Shown here: positions 39,053 to 48,316 of the stretch, one piece after another
Layout: each line of letters begins with the position of its first letter
Numbering within the stretch: the stretch's first letter is position 1
Origin: Thermococcus sp. MV5
Lineage (GTDB): Archaea; Methanobacteriota_B; Thermococci; Thermococcales; Thermococcaceae
Length of the DNA: 64,000 nucleotides
Direction: 5' to 3'
NCBI RefSeq assembly: GCF_012027425.1
Contig: NZ_SNUE01000001.1
Location: forward strand, 186,001 to 250,000
Notes under the pieces: generated by a model
The model's database searches: none
Seen by the model: the letters and a program-made list of their open reading frames with translations, nothing else
What the model was told of the DNA's origin: nothing
Program-made: the position numbers and the translations under genes

Positions 39053-39241
39053 TTAAAGAATACCCTTTGCTTTCTTCCACTTGTGACTCCAGCTGTATTT
39101 TCTAAGCCTTCTGCTTCTCCCAAAGCCACATGCAGCACAGTAACCCTTTCTAGTGTTAAAGGACTTTTTTCCGCATCTTCTGCACTTTATATGAGTGGGA
39201 GTTCTATTCCGTTTTCCATGTGGAGCTGTTCCACTTCCCAC
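39053..39241 (-). CDS. rpl37e: 50S ribosomal protein L37e
   Basis: Zinc-ribbon ribosomal protein of 62 residues. The four zinc cysteines are visible in [10 protein letters not shown] and [10 protein letters not shown], followed by the basic [17 protein letters not shown] tail. GTG start at 39241 with GAGAGGTGAGG upstream. It lies 17 bp behind the LSm gene, an arrangement that is common in Thermococcales. Confidence 0.96.
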   Translation of the reverse strand: MGSGTAPHGKRNRTPTHIKCRRCGKKSFNTRKGYCAACGFGRSRRLRKYSWSHKWKKAKGIL

Positions 39242-39258
39242 GAAGCCTCACCTCTCGC

Positions 39259-39489
39259 TCATTCTATCTCAACTGGGGAGATAGCCAACACGTTATCTCC
39301 TCTGATAACGATCTTACCATAATTTTTCTTTGGCTCGCCATCCTCAATAAGCTGAGCATTCGCCAAGACAACATTTAAGTGGATGTCATAACCAATGAGC
39401 TTTCCTCTATATTCGGCCCCTCTTTTGAGGATTACCAAAACCTCCTTGTCGAGTGACTTGTGTATAACATCAAGTGGTCTTTCCGCCAT
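39259..39489 (-). CDS. Sm-like (LSm) archaeal protein
   Basis: Heptameric RNA-binding ring protein, 76 residues, that binds U-rich RNA. Sm1 motif: KEVLVILKRGAEYRGKLIGYD, given here in parts as KEVLVILKRG and YRGKLIGYDIHLNVVLANA. Sm2 motif: KIVIRGDNVLAISP. The ORF could run to 39513, but ATG 39489 has GGGAGGGAAG before it and gives the typical length. Co-transcribed with L37e. Confidence 0.95.
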   Translation of the reverse strand: MAERPLDVIHKSLDKEVLVILKRGAEYRGKLIGYDIHLNVVLANAQLIEDGEPKKNYGKIVIRGDNVLAISPVEIE

Positions 39490-39618
39490 TTTTCTTCCCT
39501 CCCAAATAATCAAAGATAGAGTTCACAATGATAACGGGAACCTTGCTTTATAACTCTTTCTCTTATTAGGCACAATCCTAATTAAGGTGTGCATTATAAA
39601 GAAAGTGGAGGTGAAAAT

Positions 39619-40671
39619 GTGGATCTACCCAACGTATCCAGAAAAGTCATGGAAGACGTTTTGGCAGTGGAGAGTGGAGAAGAAATATTAATAATCACCA
39701 ACCCCGGAGAAGTTTTTGACATTTCTCTGAGTCTTTTCAATGCTGCAAAAGAATTCAAAGCAAAGCCCACTATTATTATCCAAGAACCAAAGGGATCTTT
39801 AGACTATGCTGAACGGGCAGTTATTGAAGCCATCAAATCAGGCCCTGATATTGTACTTTCTATTAGTGAGAAGAAGCTTGGAAAAGATGCTTATGGTCTC
39901 AACATCGGTTATATTGGTAGAGACAACAAGAAGTACACTCACATATTTGAAAAACTTCTAAGAGGAGATAAAAGAATTAGAAGCTTTTGGAGTCCAGGCA
40001 TCACTAAAGATATCTATCTTCGCAGTGTGCTCATAAATTATACGAAACTCAGAGAAGAAGCCAATATTTTGGCGGAGATTTTAGCTAAAGGAAAAGAAGT
40101 ACACATAACAACAGAAAAAGGGACAGATTTATGGATAAACATAAAGGGCAGGAGTCCTCTAAAAGATGATGGAGACTTTAGAAAGCCCGGCCGCGGGGGG
40201 AATCTCCCAGCAGGAGAAGTTTTTATCTCCCCAGCAATTGGAAAGAGTGATGGTGTGGTAGTTTTTGATGGAACCCTAGGGGTGGGAGGAGAGAGTATTA
40301 TCCCAAAAGAACCTGTTAAAGTATATGTAGAAAACGGTTTTATAGTCAGGATTGAGGGCAAGGATGAGGGTAAAAAACTTGAAGAAGCAATAAAAAATGC
40401 AGAAAAGATGGCTCTCAAAATGGAAAAAGAAGAATATGCCAAAAACTCATGGCATCTTGGAGAACTTGGCATAGGATTAAACCCACGAGCACAGATGTCA
40501 GGCAAACTATTAGAGGACGAAAAAATAAGAAGGACTGTCCACATAGCAATCGGAGCCAACTATGACAATGATGCCCCCGCTTTAAACCATTATGATTGTT
40601 TGGTATGGAATCCGACCGTAGAAGTGGACGGAGAGAAAATTATGGATAAAGGTAGCTTTACGATATTTTGA
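39619..40671 (+). CDS. Aminopeptidase, M29/AmpS-related (thermophilic metalloprotease family)
   Basis: Predicted metallo-aminopeptidase of 350 residues. The C-terminal half has the family signature: GRGGNLPAGEVFISP, DGTLGVGG, HLGELGIGLNP, and the metal-ligand HIAIGANYDNDAPALNHYD region. Two cofactor metals (Co/Zn) are usual. GTG at 39619 is chosen because GGAGGTGA precedes it by four bases; the GTG at 39589 lies ahead of that site. Cytosolic; likely part of peptide use. The ychF gene starts nine bases after the stop. Confidence 0.82.
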   Translation: MDLPNVSRKVMEDVLAVESGEEILIITNPGEVFDISLSLFNAAKEFKAKPTIIIQEPKGSLDYAERAVIEAIKSGPDIVLSISEKKLGKDAYGLNIGYIGRDNKKYTHIFEKLLRGDKRIRSFWSPGITKDIYLRSVLINYTKLREEANILAEILAKGKEVHITTEKGTDLWINIKGRSPLKDDGDFRKPGRGGNLPAGEVFISPAIGKSDGVVVFDGTLGVGGESIIPKEPVKVYVENGFIVRIEGKDEGKKLEEAIKNAEKMALKMEKEEYAKNSWHLGELGIGLNPRAQMSGKLLEDEKIRRTVHIAIGANYDNDAPALNHYDCLVWNPTVEVDGEKIMDKGSFTIF

Positions 40672-40680
40672 GGTGGTAAC

Positions 40681-41874
40681 ATGGAGATAGGAGTTGTAGG
40701 AAAACCAAACGTTGGGAAGTCGACTTTCTTTGCCGCAGCGACCCTTGCAGATGTACAAATAGCCAACTACCCATTTACGACTATTGGGGCAAATATCGGA
40801 GTAAGCCATGCAACAGCTGAACATCCTTGTAAAGAACTTGGATGTACGCCAAATCCTCAGAATTATGATTACAGAAATGGAGTAGCACTAATCCCAATAA
40901 AAATGATAGATGTAGCCGGACTTGTCCCAGGAGCTCATGAAGGACGAGGTCTTGGAAACAAGTTCCTAGATGATTTAAGAATGGCTGCTGCCTTAATCCA
41001 CGTTATAGATGCAACTGGAAAAACGGACGTTGAAGGACAAACCACTGATTATCATGATCCTGTGGAAGATATAGAATTTCTAGAAAAAGAGATAGACTAC
41101 TGGATATATGGAATCCTCAAGAAAAATTGGAACAAATTCGCAAAGAGAATAAAAATGCAGGGCTTAAAACTATCAAGAGCAATTGCGGAGCAATTAACTG
41201 GGATAGGAGTTAGTGAGGAAGATGTACTCGAAGCCCTTCACAAGGTAGGACTAAATGACGACCCCACTGTTTGGAAAGAGGAAGATCTCTTTAATTTCGT
41301 GAAAGAACTCAGGAAAATAAATAAACCTATGATAATAGCCGCTAATAAAGCCGATGCAACAAGTGATGACGAAATAAAACGGCTTATAGAAGAGGGAAAA
41401 AAGAGAGGGTACATAGTGGTTCCAACTTCTGCAGTTGCAGAGCTTACTTTGAGAAAAGCAGCAAAAGCAGGATACATTGAATATATACCCGGTGATAATG
41501 ATTTTACTGTACTAAAATCCCTCAACGAAAAACAAAAACACGGATTAGACCTCATCAGAGAAAGAGTGCTAGAAAGGTTTGGCTCTACCGGAATTCAGGA
41601 AGTCATAAATAGGGCTGTTTTTGAACTCCTTCAACTAGTCCCAGTTTACCCTGTCGAAGATGAACATAAACTTACAGATCAATTCGGAAATGTTTTACCC
41701 CACGTATTTCTGATGAAAAAAGGATCCACTCCAAGAGATCTAGCCTATAAAGTGCACACTGACCTAGGAAAAAGCTTCTTGTACGCTGTAAATGCAAGAA
41801 CTCACAGAAGAGTGGGTGAAGATCATGAGCTTCAATTTAACGACATAATAAAAATCGTTGCTACTGTAAGGTAG
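40681..41874 (+). CDS. ychF: YchF-family (Obg-related) GTPase/ATPase with TGS domain
   Basis: Ribosome-associated P-loop NTPase of 397 residues. G1 [18 protein letters not shown] at the N-terminus, G3 [20 protein letters not shown]4-like AANKADAT, a coiled-coil helical insert, and a C-terminal TGS domain ([20 protein letters not shown]...). Archaeal members are usually annotated GTP-binding; bacterial YchF prefers ATP. The ATG follows GAGGTGGTAAC, nine bases behind the aminopeptidase gene. The 3' end overlaps cyaB by 14 bases, convergent. Confidence 0.93.
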   Translation: MEIGVVGKPNVGKSTFFAAATLADVQIANYPFTTIGANIGVSHATAEHPCKELGCTPNPQNYDYRNGVALIPIKMIDVAGLVPGAHEGRGLGNKFLDDLRMAAALIHVIDATGKTDVEGQTTDYHDPVEDIEFLEKEIDYWIYGILKKNWNKFAKRIKMQGLKLSRAIAEQLTGIGVSEEDVLEALHKVGLNDDPTVWKEEDLFNFVKELRKINKPMIIAANKADATSDDEIKRLIEEGKKRGYIVVPTSAVAELTLRKAAKAGYIEYIPGDNDFTVLKSLNEKQKHGLDLIRERVLERFGSTGIQEVINRAVFELLQLVPVYPVEDEHKLTDQFGNVLPHVFLMKKGSTPRDLAYKVHTDLGKSFLYAVNARTHRRVGEDHELQFNDIIKIVATVR

Positions 41875-42379
41875 CTTCTCTTTTTTCTCTCATAAGTTCC
41901 TGATAAAGCCTTGATTCAACATCTGCCTTTTTTAACCCAAGTTTTCTGGCAATTTTCCATATTTTTCCTTTAGCCCCCTCCACATCCCCTCCTATAACTT
42001 CTATATCCAAAAAGTCCCCAAGATTTTCGACTCTATTAAGTTCAAAAGTCACATCGTCGAGTTTATAGACAAACCTATGCTTCCTAACCCACACATCTTC
42101 TCCAAAACCAAGTCGAATTAAGATTTCCTTCATTTTTTCAAAGTCCTCGACTTTGACTTCTATCTCATCGAACTCTTCATTTTTCTCATCTTGAATCTCT
42201 TTGTATCCCAAAATTACTTCTCCTAGGTTAAGAATATGTCTAATACGAAGAAGTTTCGGGAGAGGAACGGAGAAATATAAATCCTCTTGCACTTCTTCCC
42301 TAATCAGCGTCGCTCCAAGATTTTCTATCTTCCCTTTAATCTCATTGAAGTCTACCTTAAATTTAATTTCAATTTCCAT
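41861..42379 (-). CDS. CYTH-domain protein (CyaB, class IV adenylate cyclase-like)
   Basis: A 172-residue CYTH (triphosphate tunnel) protein. The N-terminal EIEIKFKV motif is diagnostic (ExExK), and LLRIRHI, EIEVKVEDF and EVIGG provide the further charged residues that line the tunnel. Possible activities are cAMP formation, thiamine triphosphatase or tripolyphosphatase; archaeal members are often annotated CyaB. It follows the Lrp gene, whose stop lies one base before its ATG, so the two are coupled. Confidence 0.88.
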   Translation of the reverse strand: MEIEIKFKVDFNEIKGKIENLGATLIREEVQEDLYFSVPLPKLLRIRHILNLGEVILGYKEIQDEKNEEFDEIEVKVEDFEKMKEILIRLGFGEDVWVRKHRFVYKLDDVTFELNRVENLGDFLDIEVIGGDVEGAKGKIWKIARKLGLKKADVESRLYQELMREKREATLQ

Positions 42380-42380
42380 C

Positions 42381-42863
42381 TCAGATCCCTATTAAAAGGC
42401 CCTTAATTTCCTCTCCCTTTTTGAAGTCTTCAACAGGATAAACCAAAACGTCTTTTACACTGGGTATGCTTTTAATGTTCTCTTCAATGAACCTTGTAAG
42501 TTCTTCCTTATCTTCAGCACCAATTAGCGCAATTATCCGCTCATCTTTAGTCTTTCCAACTAACAGAATATGAGGCAACATTGCTAAATTTCGTGAGACA
42601 TATTCAAGATATTTGCTTAGGAAATCTTCAATAACAGGTTTTTCTAACTCTAAAATCACAAAAGCTATTTCTTTTGGTCTGGCACTCTCACCTAAGACTA
42701 TAGTATACCTCTCTATGATACCCCTTTCAATAAGTTTCTTTATCCTGAAATGGATGGTGGATTCAGGCTTACCAAGTCTCTCACCAATTTCAGAGATTGT
42801 GATGCGGGCGTCTTCTTTTAGAAGCTTCAAAATTTTCCTATCCAAGTCATCAAGATATACCAC
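42381..42863 (-). CDS. Lrp/AsnC-family transcriptional regulator
   Basis: A 160-residue feast/famine regulator. HTH at about residues 5-50 (LDDLDRKILKLLKEDARITI and SEIGERLGKPESTIHFRIKKL), then a RAM/AsnC-like alpha/beta domain (IAFVILELEKPVIEDFL; DERIIALIGAEDKEEL). It forms dimers and octamers that usually sense amino acids. GTG 42863 begins two bases after the ubiX stop, with GGGGGG in the right place; the longer ORF to 42905 overlaps ubiX. In an operon ubiX-lrp-cyaB. Confidence 0.9.
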   Translation of the reverse strand: MVYLDDLDRKILKLLKEDARITISEIGERLGKPESTIHFRIKKLIERGIIERYTIVLGESARPKEIAFVILELEKPVIEDFLSKYLEYVSRNLAMLPHILLVGKTKDERIIALIGAEDKEELTRFIEENIKSIPSVKDVLVYPVEDFKKGEEIKGLLIGI

Positions 42864-42864
42864 A

Positions 42865-43398
42865 CTATTCCCCCCATCTTCTGTACAAATTATGAGAGAT
42901 CCCAAGAATGTCTAGAATTTTTCCAATTATAAAATTAACTATATCGTTTAAATTTTGAGGGTGATGATAAAAGCCTGGAGATGCTGGCATAACGACTCCT
43001 CCAGCTTGGGTAACTTTCAACATATTTTCGATGTGAATTAGGTTCAAAGGAGTCTCTCTAACCAAAAGAATTAGTTTTCTACGTTCCTTTAGAGCTACAT
43101 CAGCTGTTCTTGTGATAAGGTTATCAGCAAACCCGTTTGCTATCGCACTCAAGGTTTTCATTGAACATGGAGCAATTACAAGGGCATCAAATTTATAAGA
43201 ACCTGAAGCTATTGGGGCAAATAAATCATGGTCATGAAAATCAGGTTCAAAATCAACACCCAACTCATGTTTTATAACTTTCAAACCAGTCTTTGATGCA
43301 ATCGAGATAACATCATGACCTAAGTCTCTTAAAACTTCTGTCAAACGAACCCCATAAATTACACCACTTGCACCAGTAATTGCAATCACCACTTTCAT
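42865..43398 (-). CDS. ubiX: UbiX-family flavin prenyltransferase
   Basis: Makes prenylated FMN from FMN and dimethylallyl phosphate. Archaea use the cofactor for UbiD-like enzymes, including phosphomevalonate-derived anhydromevalonate phosphate decarboxylase of the archaeal mevalonate route. The 177-residue protein shows [17 protein letters not shown], the [25 protein letters not shown] site, and [16 protein letters not shown] follows GAGGTGTGAATT. First gene of ubiX-lrp-cyaB. Confidence 0.92.
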   Translation of the reverse strand: MKVVIAITGASGVIYGVRLTEVLRDLGHDVISIASKTGLKVIKHELGVDFEPDFHDHDLFAPIASGSYKFDALVIAPCSMKTLSAIANGFADNLITRTADVALKERRKLILLVRETPLNLIHIENMLKVTQAGGVVMPASPGFYHHPQNLNDIVNFIIGKILDILGISHNLYRRWGE

Positions 43399-43542
43399 AA
43401 TTCACACCTCTCCACTTAAATAGAAATCCGTGCTCACTGTTTAAAACACTTGTTAACGTTTGAAACGTTCGAGATGTTACTTAATTATTTAAAAAAATAT
43501 TTATAAATACCCACTACTTATAACCTAAATTAGGGAAGAGGG

Positions 43543-44343
43543 ATGAAAGAGAGTGAACATGCTAGAATACTACTCAAAAAAGCTATAGAGATTACAAATG
43601 TTCTAGATGCTAAAGCATTAGTTATAATTGGGATTCCTCCTCAGTATCAACCCAAAATGGAAATCCCTATCCTTATAATCGGAAAAGAGCCCGATAAAGA
43701 ATCTTCTAACTTTCAACATCTTCCCCTACCTTTATCTCTTGGATCAAAAAACCTTGTGAACCTAGCTTCAAGCTTTATGATAGCCAATGGAATAATCCAA
43801 GAAGGGGAACTCTTTGTCTATGTCACACCTTCAACAGTCGGGATCCAAAAAGCTGAAAAGACCGTTGAAGTGCGAGATGAGTTTTTTTCACAAATAGAAC
43901 ATATTTTTCAAGAAGTCCTTGAACTAGCAATAGAATTAAGTCTAGAAGGCCGAGAAGGAAAACCTGTTGGAACTATATTTGTAATAGGAGATACACGAAA
44001 CGTTATCCGCCACTCTCATCAGATGGTTCCTAATCCATTTAAGGGATACAAAATAAATATTCTAGATCGGAATACGAGAGAAATAATAAAGGAATTTGCA
44101 TTCCTAGATGGGGCATTTATTATAAACAAGTCGGGCAGAGTACTATGTGCGGGTAGGTATCTTGATATTGACTTTAAGAAAATAAATGTTCACGTCCCTT
44201 CAGGACTAGGAGGGAGGCATTTAGCAGCTGCGGGAATTTCCAAACTAACAAAAGCTATTGTAATAACCGTATCGGAGAGTGGAATTGTTAGAGTGTTTAA
44301 AAATGGAAAAATTATCTTTGAATACAACCCAAGATTGCATTAA
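43543..44343 (+). CDS. dacZ: Diadenylate cyclase (DacZ)
   Basis: Makes the second messenger cyclic di-AMP from two ATP. The C-terminal DAC domain (about 150-260) has the catalytic DGAFIINKSGRVLCAG and RHLAAAGISKLTKAIV (RHR-like) motifs. The N-terminal 145 residues are an alpha/beta domain of unknown role typical of euryarchaeal DacZ. No membrane segment is visible, so the enzyme is cytosolic. The ATG follows GGGAAGAGGG; a TATA box TATTTATAAATA lies near 43498. It stands alone between convergent and divergent neighbours. Confidence 0.92.
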   Translation: MKESEHARILLKKAIEITNVLDAKALVIIGIPPQYQPKMEIPILIIGKEPDKESSNFQHLPLPLSLGSKNLVNLASSFMIANGIIQEGELFVYVTPSTVGIQKAEKTVEVRDEFFSQIEHIFQEVLELAIELSLEGREGKPVGTIFVIGDTRNVIRHSHQMVPNPFKGYKINILDRNTREIIKEFAFLDGAFIINKSGRVLCAGRYLDIDFKKINVHVPSGLGGRHLAAAGISKLTKAIVITVSESGIVRVFKNGKIIFEYNPRLH

Positions 44344-44389
44344 ACCGAGTTATCTTCCTCCTAACGGATAAAATTTTAAAAAATAAAGC

Positions 44390-45631
44390 TCAAAAGAGCC
44401 ATTGGTTCTCAATACACTCATCACATGGTGGCTTCTCTGTTGCTATTGCTTTAAATTTCGTATAAATACATTCGGGTAATCCCAAAGGACACCTATCTGG
44501 TGTAAGTTCAGGCCTAACTTTTGTCGGATCTAGCTTTATCCTTAAGTAAGCCTCATATTCTTCCACTTTCTTCCAAGGTAGTACCTTGGCGCCGTATATA
44601 ACAAGGTTGTCATATATCCTGGCATAATCTCCAATTACAGCATTCTCCTTCAGAATAACGTTTTTACCAACCACAACTCCTTCTCCAAGTATTGAATCTT
44701 TTAACTCGCTTCTCTCCTTTATTATGTCGTATCCTAGAAGAACCGATCTTTTAATGTAAGCTTTATCCTCTATAATTGTGTTCGGTCCAATGTAGGTATA
44801 TGCTTTAATCTTGACCCCATGGCCTATTCTTACACCACTATCTATGTAAACTGGCCCTTGTATTTCCACATCCTCAGGAACCTCAGCATCCTCTTTAACT
44901 GTGTAATACCCATTATTCTTTGCAATTTCATCAAGTATTAGTTGATGAGCATAGAAGAAATCCTCCGGAGTTCCTAGATCTACCCAATAACTCTCTCTTG
45001 GCATCATGTAACCATACACTAATCCCTGAGCAACGAATCTGGGGAGGATTTCTCTCTCAAAATAGACCTCTTTTCCTTTAGGTATCTCTTTGAGAACTTC
45101 TTTACTGACCATGTAAATTCCCGCATCTACAAGATTACTCTTCGGTTTTAGTGGCTTCTCTTCAAAATCAACTATTTTCCCTTCCTCATCCGTGACTACA
45201 ACACCGTATTTCTCCGGATCATAAACCTTCGTAAGTGCTACTGTTATAATACCCTCCCTCTCTTTGTGAACCTTTATGAGTTCCTCAAAGTTGAAGTTGG
45301 TAAACACATCACCATATATAACTAGGAATTCGTCGTCTACAAAATCTTCAACGTTTTTGAGTGCCCCACCTGTTTCTAGAGGCATTGGATCATTAACAAA
45401 GCGAATATCTTTTGGATAATCACTCATTTTATCTTCAATGAACTCTCTAATCTCCCCCCTCATATAGTGGACTGAAAGGATAATCTCGTCAATTTCGGGT
45501 ATTTTTTCCAAGTTCTCAAGAATGTATTGCAAATTTGGCCTACCAAGAACTGGGATCATGGGTTTAGGTCTGGTTGAGGAGAGTGGCCTTAATCTTGTTC
45601 CAAAACCACCAGCAAGAATAACTGCCTTCAT
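44390..45631 (-). CDS. Sugar-phosphate nucleotidylyltransferase (mannose-1-phosphate guanylyltransferase-like)
   Basis: Makes an NDP-sugar from NTP and sugar 1-phosphate. The 413-residue protein begins with the classic MKAVILAGGFGTRLRPLSST signature, has YGDVFTNFNFEEL (metal site) and FEEKPLKPKSNLVDAGIYM (sugar site), then a left-handed beta-helix domain (about 240-370). A cysteine-bearing tail (CPLGLPEC, PPCDEC) is unusual and may bind metal. Translation could extend to 45703, but GGTGATGAT precedes ATG 45631. Probably supplies protein glycosylation or lipid sugars. Confidence 0.9.
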   Translation of the reverse strand: MKAVILAGGFGTRLRPLSSTRPKPMIPVLGRPNLQYILENLEKIPEIDEIILSVHYMRGEIREFIEDKMSDYPKDIRFVNDPMPLETGGALKNVEDFVDDEFLVIYGDVFTNFNFEELIKVHKEREGIITVALTKVYDPEKYGVVVTDEEGKIVDFEEKPLKPKSNLVDAGIYMVSKEVLKEIPKGKEVYFEREILPRFVAQGLVYGYMMPRESYWVDLGTPEDFFYAHQLILDEIAKNNGYYTVKEDAEVPEDVEIQGPVYIDSGVRIGHGVKIKAYTYIGPNTIIEDKAYIKRSVLLGYDIIKERSELKDSILGEGVVVGKNVILKENAVIGDYARIYDNLVIYGAKVLPWKKVEEYEAYLRIKLDPTKVRPELTPDRCPLGLPECIYTKFKAIATEKPPCDECIENQWLF

Positions 45632-45687
45632 ATCATCACCAATAATACATCGGGACAGGAGCTTAAATATTTTACGTGTATTAAATA

Positions 45688-45702
45688 TGTCCTTAATGGA
45701 CA
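45688..45702. promoter_or_regulatory. TGTCC-n5-GGACA inverted repeat at promoter
   Basis: A TGTCC/GGACA repeat with a five-base spacer lies just upstream of TATA-like boxes (TATTTAATAC, ATATTTAAG on the minus strand) of the sugar nucleotidylyltransferase gene. A possible regulator site; the regulator is unknown. Confidence 0.3.
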
Positions 45703-45718
45703 CCTTTCCGATAAATGT

Positions 45719-45979
45719 CTATTTTTCGTCATCCCTCTTAACTTCATAGATATTCCCTTTAAACACGACACAACTACCAGGACATATTTTCTTCAATGGG
45801 CAAGTATTACATGAGGAGTTCATCTTAATCTTTTCAATATACCCTAAACTCTCAAGGATTCTTATTATGCCCTCCACTTCCTCAATACTTAAGTTTAACC
45901 GCTGGGCTATCTCCCCAGCGGTTCTAGTTCCCTCTTTTATTAAAGCCAATACTTCGTCTAACTTCCCCACATCAATCAC
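45719..45979 (-). CDS. feoC: FeoC-like winged-helix protein with four-cysteine cluster
   Basis: Small protein of 86 residues: a winged helix (GTRTAGEIAQRLNLSIEEVEGIIRILES in two helices) followed by CNTCPLKKICPGSC, a four-cysteine motif of the sort proposed to bind an Fe-S cluster in FeoC. It directly follows feoB (10 bp), so it likely regulates or senses ferrous iron uptake. A GTG at 45970 with AGGTGA before it is an alternative start three codons in. Confidence 0.8.
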   Translation of the reverse strand: MIDVGKLDEVLALIKEGTRTAGEIAQRLNLSIEEVEGIIRILESLGYIEKIKMNSSCNTCPLKKICPGSCVVFKGNIYEVKRDDEK

Positions 45980-45989
45980 CTAAAATAAA

Positions 45990-48035
45990 TCAAAAGCCAA
46001 GAAGATGGCCCAAATTGTAAACTAAAATTCCTATAAGACTAGCCAGTGCTAGATTGTATACTGTAGCAACCAATGCCCATTTGTTTCCTCCTTCTGCTCT
46101 TATTGCTCCAATAGTAGCTATGCATGGAATATATAGAGTAGTTACCAAAGCAAGAACAAAAGCCTGTAATGAAGTCATTGCAGTTCGCATTAGTGTTATT
46201 AAAACCTCTTCACTCTCCCCTATCCCGTATATAATTCCATAAGTTGCAATAACGTTTTCCTTTGCAATTATGCCAAAAATCAAACTTACTGCTGCTTTCC
46301 AATCGAGCCCCATCAATCTTGTAAACGGCTCAAAGAACATTCCAAGCTTTTCTGCATAGCTCATGCCGCTTCCTATAGATTGTGGATAACTACTTAAATA
46401 CCATATTGCTATTGAACCAAAAAGTATCACTGTGCCCGCCTTTCTGAGGAATTCTTTGCTTCTTTCCCAAGAGTGAACTATAGCAATTTTCCATGAAGGT
46501 AGAGAGTACTCAGGAAGCTCTATTACAAATGGGCTCTCCTCTCCCTTAACAACAAACTTCCCAAGCAACAAACCTGAGAGGAGAGCAAGAAAGAGTGAAA
46601 TTGCATATATTCCCACAGCTATAAGGGCCTTGTGTTCAGTAAAAAATGCACCCGTTAAAAATGTTATCACAACCATTCTCGCACTGCATGGCACAAGAGG
46701 GTTTACAAGCATGGTAAGTATCCTATCCCTCTCGTCTTCCAGAGTCCTTGTAGCCATTATTGCCGGGACATTACAACCAAACGCAAGCACCATTGGAATA
46801 AAACTCTTTCCGGGAAGTCCAAATCTTCGCATAATCCTTTCCATAACGGTGGCTGCTCTTGCCATGTATCCACTATCCTCGAGAATTGACATTGCAACAA
46901 AGAGTAAGAAGACTAAGGGGAAAAAGCTTAGTACTGAACCAACTCCGCCTATGATTCCATCAGCAACCAGTCCTCTAATCATCTCATTCCCTATATGAGA
47001 GGCCACAAATTCACCGAGGGACACAAAAGTATTGTCTAAAAATTCCTGTAGTGGGGTCCCAATCGTGAATACAAACTTAAATAAAACATAAAACACAGCA
47101 AGAAGACCCAAAATCCCATAAACGGGGTGTGTAAGAATCCTATCCACGTGATCACTGAAAGTATCTTTAATTTCTCCAAATTGAAGAACAAACTGGTGCA
47201 TTAGCTTATCAATAAATTCATACTTTTGATTTGCAATAACTATATCCAAAGAGCGTTTGTAATGAACCTCCAGCTCGCTTATATGGGTAAGTATTTCATC
47301 CATTTTTCCAGGCCCTAGGTGTTTCAACACTAGCTTTATTACTTCCTGATCCCTTGTGAGAAGTTTTATAGAAAGCCATCTAAGATTATAAATCTGTGCT
47401 AGGGGTGTTTCCCTCAAAATCGCTGAGATATGCTCTATTTCCTTTTCTATAGGATCCTCATAAACTGGGATTATTGGATTTGTAGTTATCTTTCCTCTCG
47501 TCATCAGATATACTACGTTCTTTAATTCTTCCAAACCCACCCCTTCTTTAGCATTAGTGGGAACCACTGGTACCCCCAGCACTTTTTTCATTTTTTTTAC
47601 ATCGAAGCTTATTCCCCTCTTTTTTGCAGTGTCTATCTTGTTAAGAGCGATTACTATGTTTTTTACTCCCATTTCAAATATCTCCATTGTTAAAAAGAGA
47701 TTTCGCATAAGACAAGAAGCATCAACAATGTCTATCACAACATCAGCATTTCCACTAAGTAGAAAATCCCTTGCAATTAGTTCATCCACAGAATTAGCGG
47801 TGAGAGAATAAGTCCCAGGCAAATCCACAACTAAAAACTCCTCATTATGATACTTCATTATTCCTTCCTTTTTCTCAACAGTCACACCAGGCCAGTTTCC
47901 TACATGCTGTCTCAACCCAGTTAATGCATTGAATATTGTAGTCTTTCCTACATTCGGATTACCCGACAATGCTACAACTTTCAACCCTCGTTTTTTCTCC
48001 TTGAAAACCTCTCTAACATTACAACAGGAACTCAT
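45990..48035 (-). CDS. feoB: Ferrous iron transporter FeoB
   Basis: Main Fe2+ importer of the cytoplasmic membrane, 681 residues. N-terminal G-protein domain with GNPNVGKTTIFNALTGL (G1) and VVDLPGTYSLTANSVDE (G3) and ALNKIDTAKK (G4), a helical GDI-like region, then about ten membrane helices with the two Gate motifs (FGCNVPAIMATRTLEDE with the conserved Cys, and the C-terminal YIPCIATIGAIRAE). The ATG overlaps the feoA stop (TGATG), so translation is coupled. Order is feoA-feoB-feoC. Confidence 0.96.
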   Translation of the reverse strand: MSSCCNVREVFKEKKRGLKVVALSGNPNVGKTTIFNALTGLRQHVGNWPGVTVEKKEGIMKYHNEEFLVVDLPGTYSLTANSVDELIARDFLLSGNADVVIDIVDASCLMRNLFLTMEIFEMGVKNIVIALNKIDTAKKRGISFDVKKMKKVLGVPVVPTNAKEGVGLEELKNVVYLMTRGKITTNPIIPVYEDPIEKEIEHISAILRETPLAQIYNLRWLSIKLLTRDQEVIKLVLKHLGPGKMDEILTHISELEVHYKRSLDIVIANQKYEFIDKLMHQFVLQFGEIKDTFSDHVDRILTHPVYGILGLLAVFYVLFKFVFTIGTPLQEFLDNTFVSLGEFVASHIGNEMIRGLVADGIIGGVGSVLSFFPLVFLLFVAMSILEDSGYMARAATVMERIMRRFGLPGKSFIPMVLAFGCNVPAIMATRTLEDERDRILTMLVNPLVPCSARMVVITFLTGAFFTEHKALIAVGIYAISLFLALLSGLLLGKFVVKGEESPFVIELPEYSLPSWKIAIVHSWERSKEFLRKAGTVILFGSIAIWYLSSYPQSIGSGMSYAEKLGMFFEPFTRLMGLDWKAAVSLIFGIIAKENVIATYGIIYGIGESEEVLITLMRTAMTSLQAFVLALVTTLYIPCIATIGAIRAEGGNKWALVATVYNLALASLIGILVYNLGHLLGF

Positions 48036-48265
48036 CAGAGCTCCCTCCTTACAATAATTCTCTCCGCAATTCCGCTTCCTACAGCAAGACGGGTGTTCCC
48101 AATACCCACTATATATGGGCCCGGATTCCCAGATTTTATAACTACTATTTTAGTTCCTGGGGCAATTCCCATCCCCAAAAGTCTTTGCCTGGCCCTATGT
48201 CCTCCTTGTACATCAACTACAACACCATGTTCTCCTTCTCGCATTTGAGCTAATCGCACATACAT
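48035..48265 (-). CDS. feoA: Ferrous iron transport protein A (FeoA)
   Basis: SH3-like accessory protein of about 76 residues that interacts with FeoB. It has LAQMREGEHGVVVDVQGG, RLLGMGIAPGTKIVVI and the C-terminal LAVGSGIAERIIV. ATG 48265 follows CGGTGATGCTC; the upstream in-frame GTG is part of that site. A DtxR-type palindrome overlaps the leader. The stop overlaps the feoB start by four bases. Confidence 0.93.
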   Translation of the reverse strand: MYVRLAQMREGEHGVVVDVQGGHRARQRLLGMGIAPGTKIVVIKSGNPGPYIVGIGNTRLAVGSGIAERIIVRREL

Positions 48266-48276
48266 GAGCATCACCG

Positions 48277-48290
48277 TTAGGCAAGCCTAA
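48277..48290. promoter_or_regulatory. DtxR/IdeR-type metal-repressor operator of feoABC
   Basis: TTAGGC-aa-GCCTAA on the + strand is a perfect inverted repeat with six-base arms, resembling the DtxR-family box (TTAGG...CCTAA). It lies 12 bp before the feoA ATG and about 30 bp downstream of a TATA-like CTTTTTAAG (48317-48325), close to the expected transcription start. Fe2+-loaded repressor would block the operon in iron-replete cells. Confidence 0.72.
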
Positions 48291-48316
48291 TTCCCTTCAT
48301 AGAGTGTATAGAGTCC

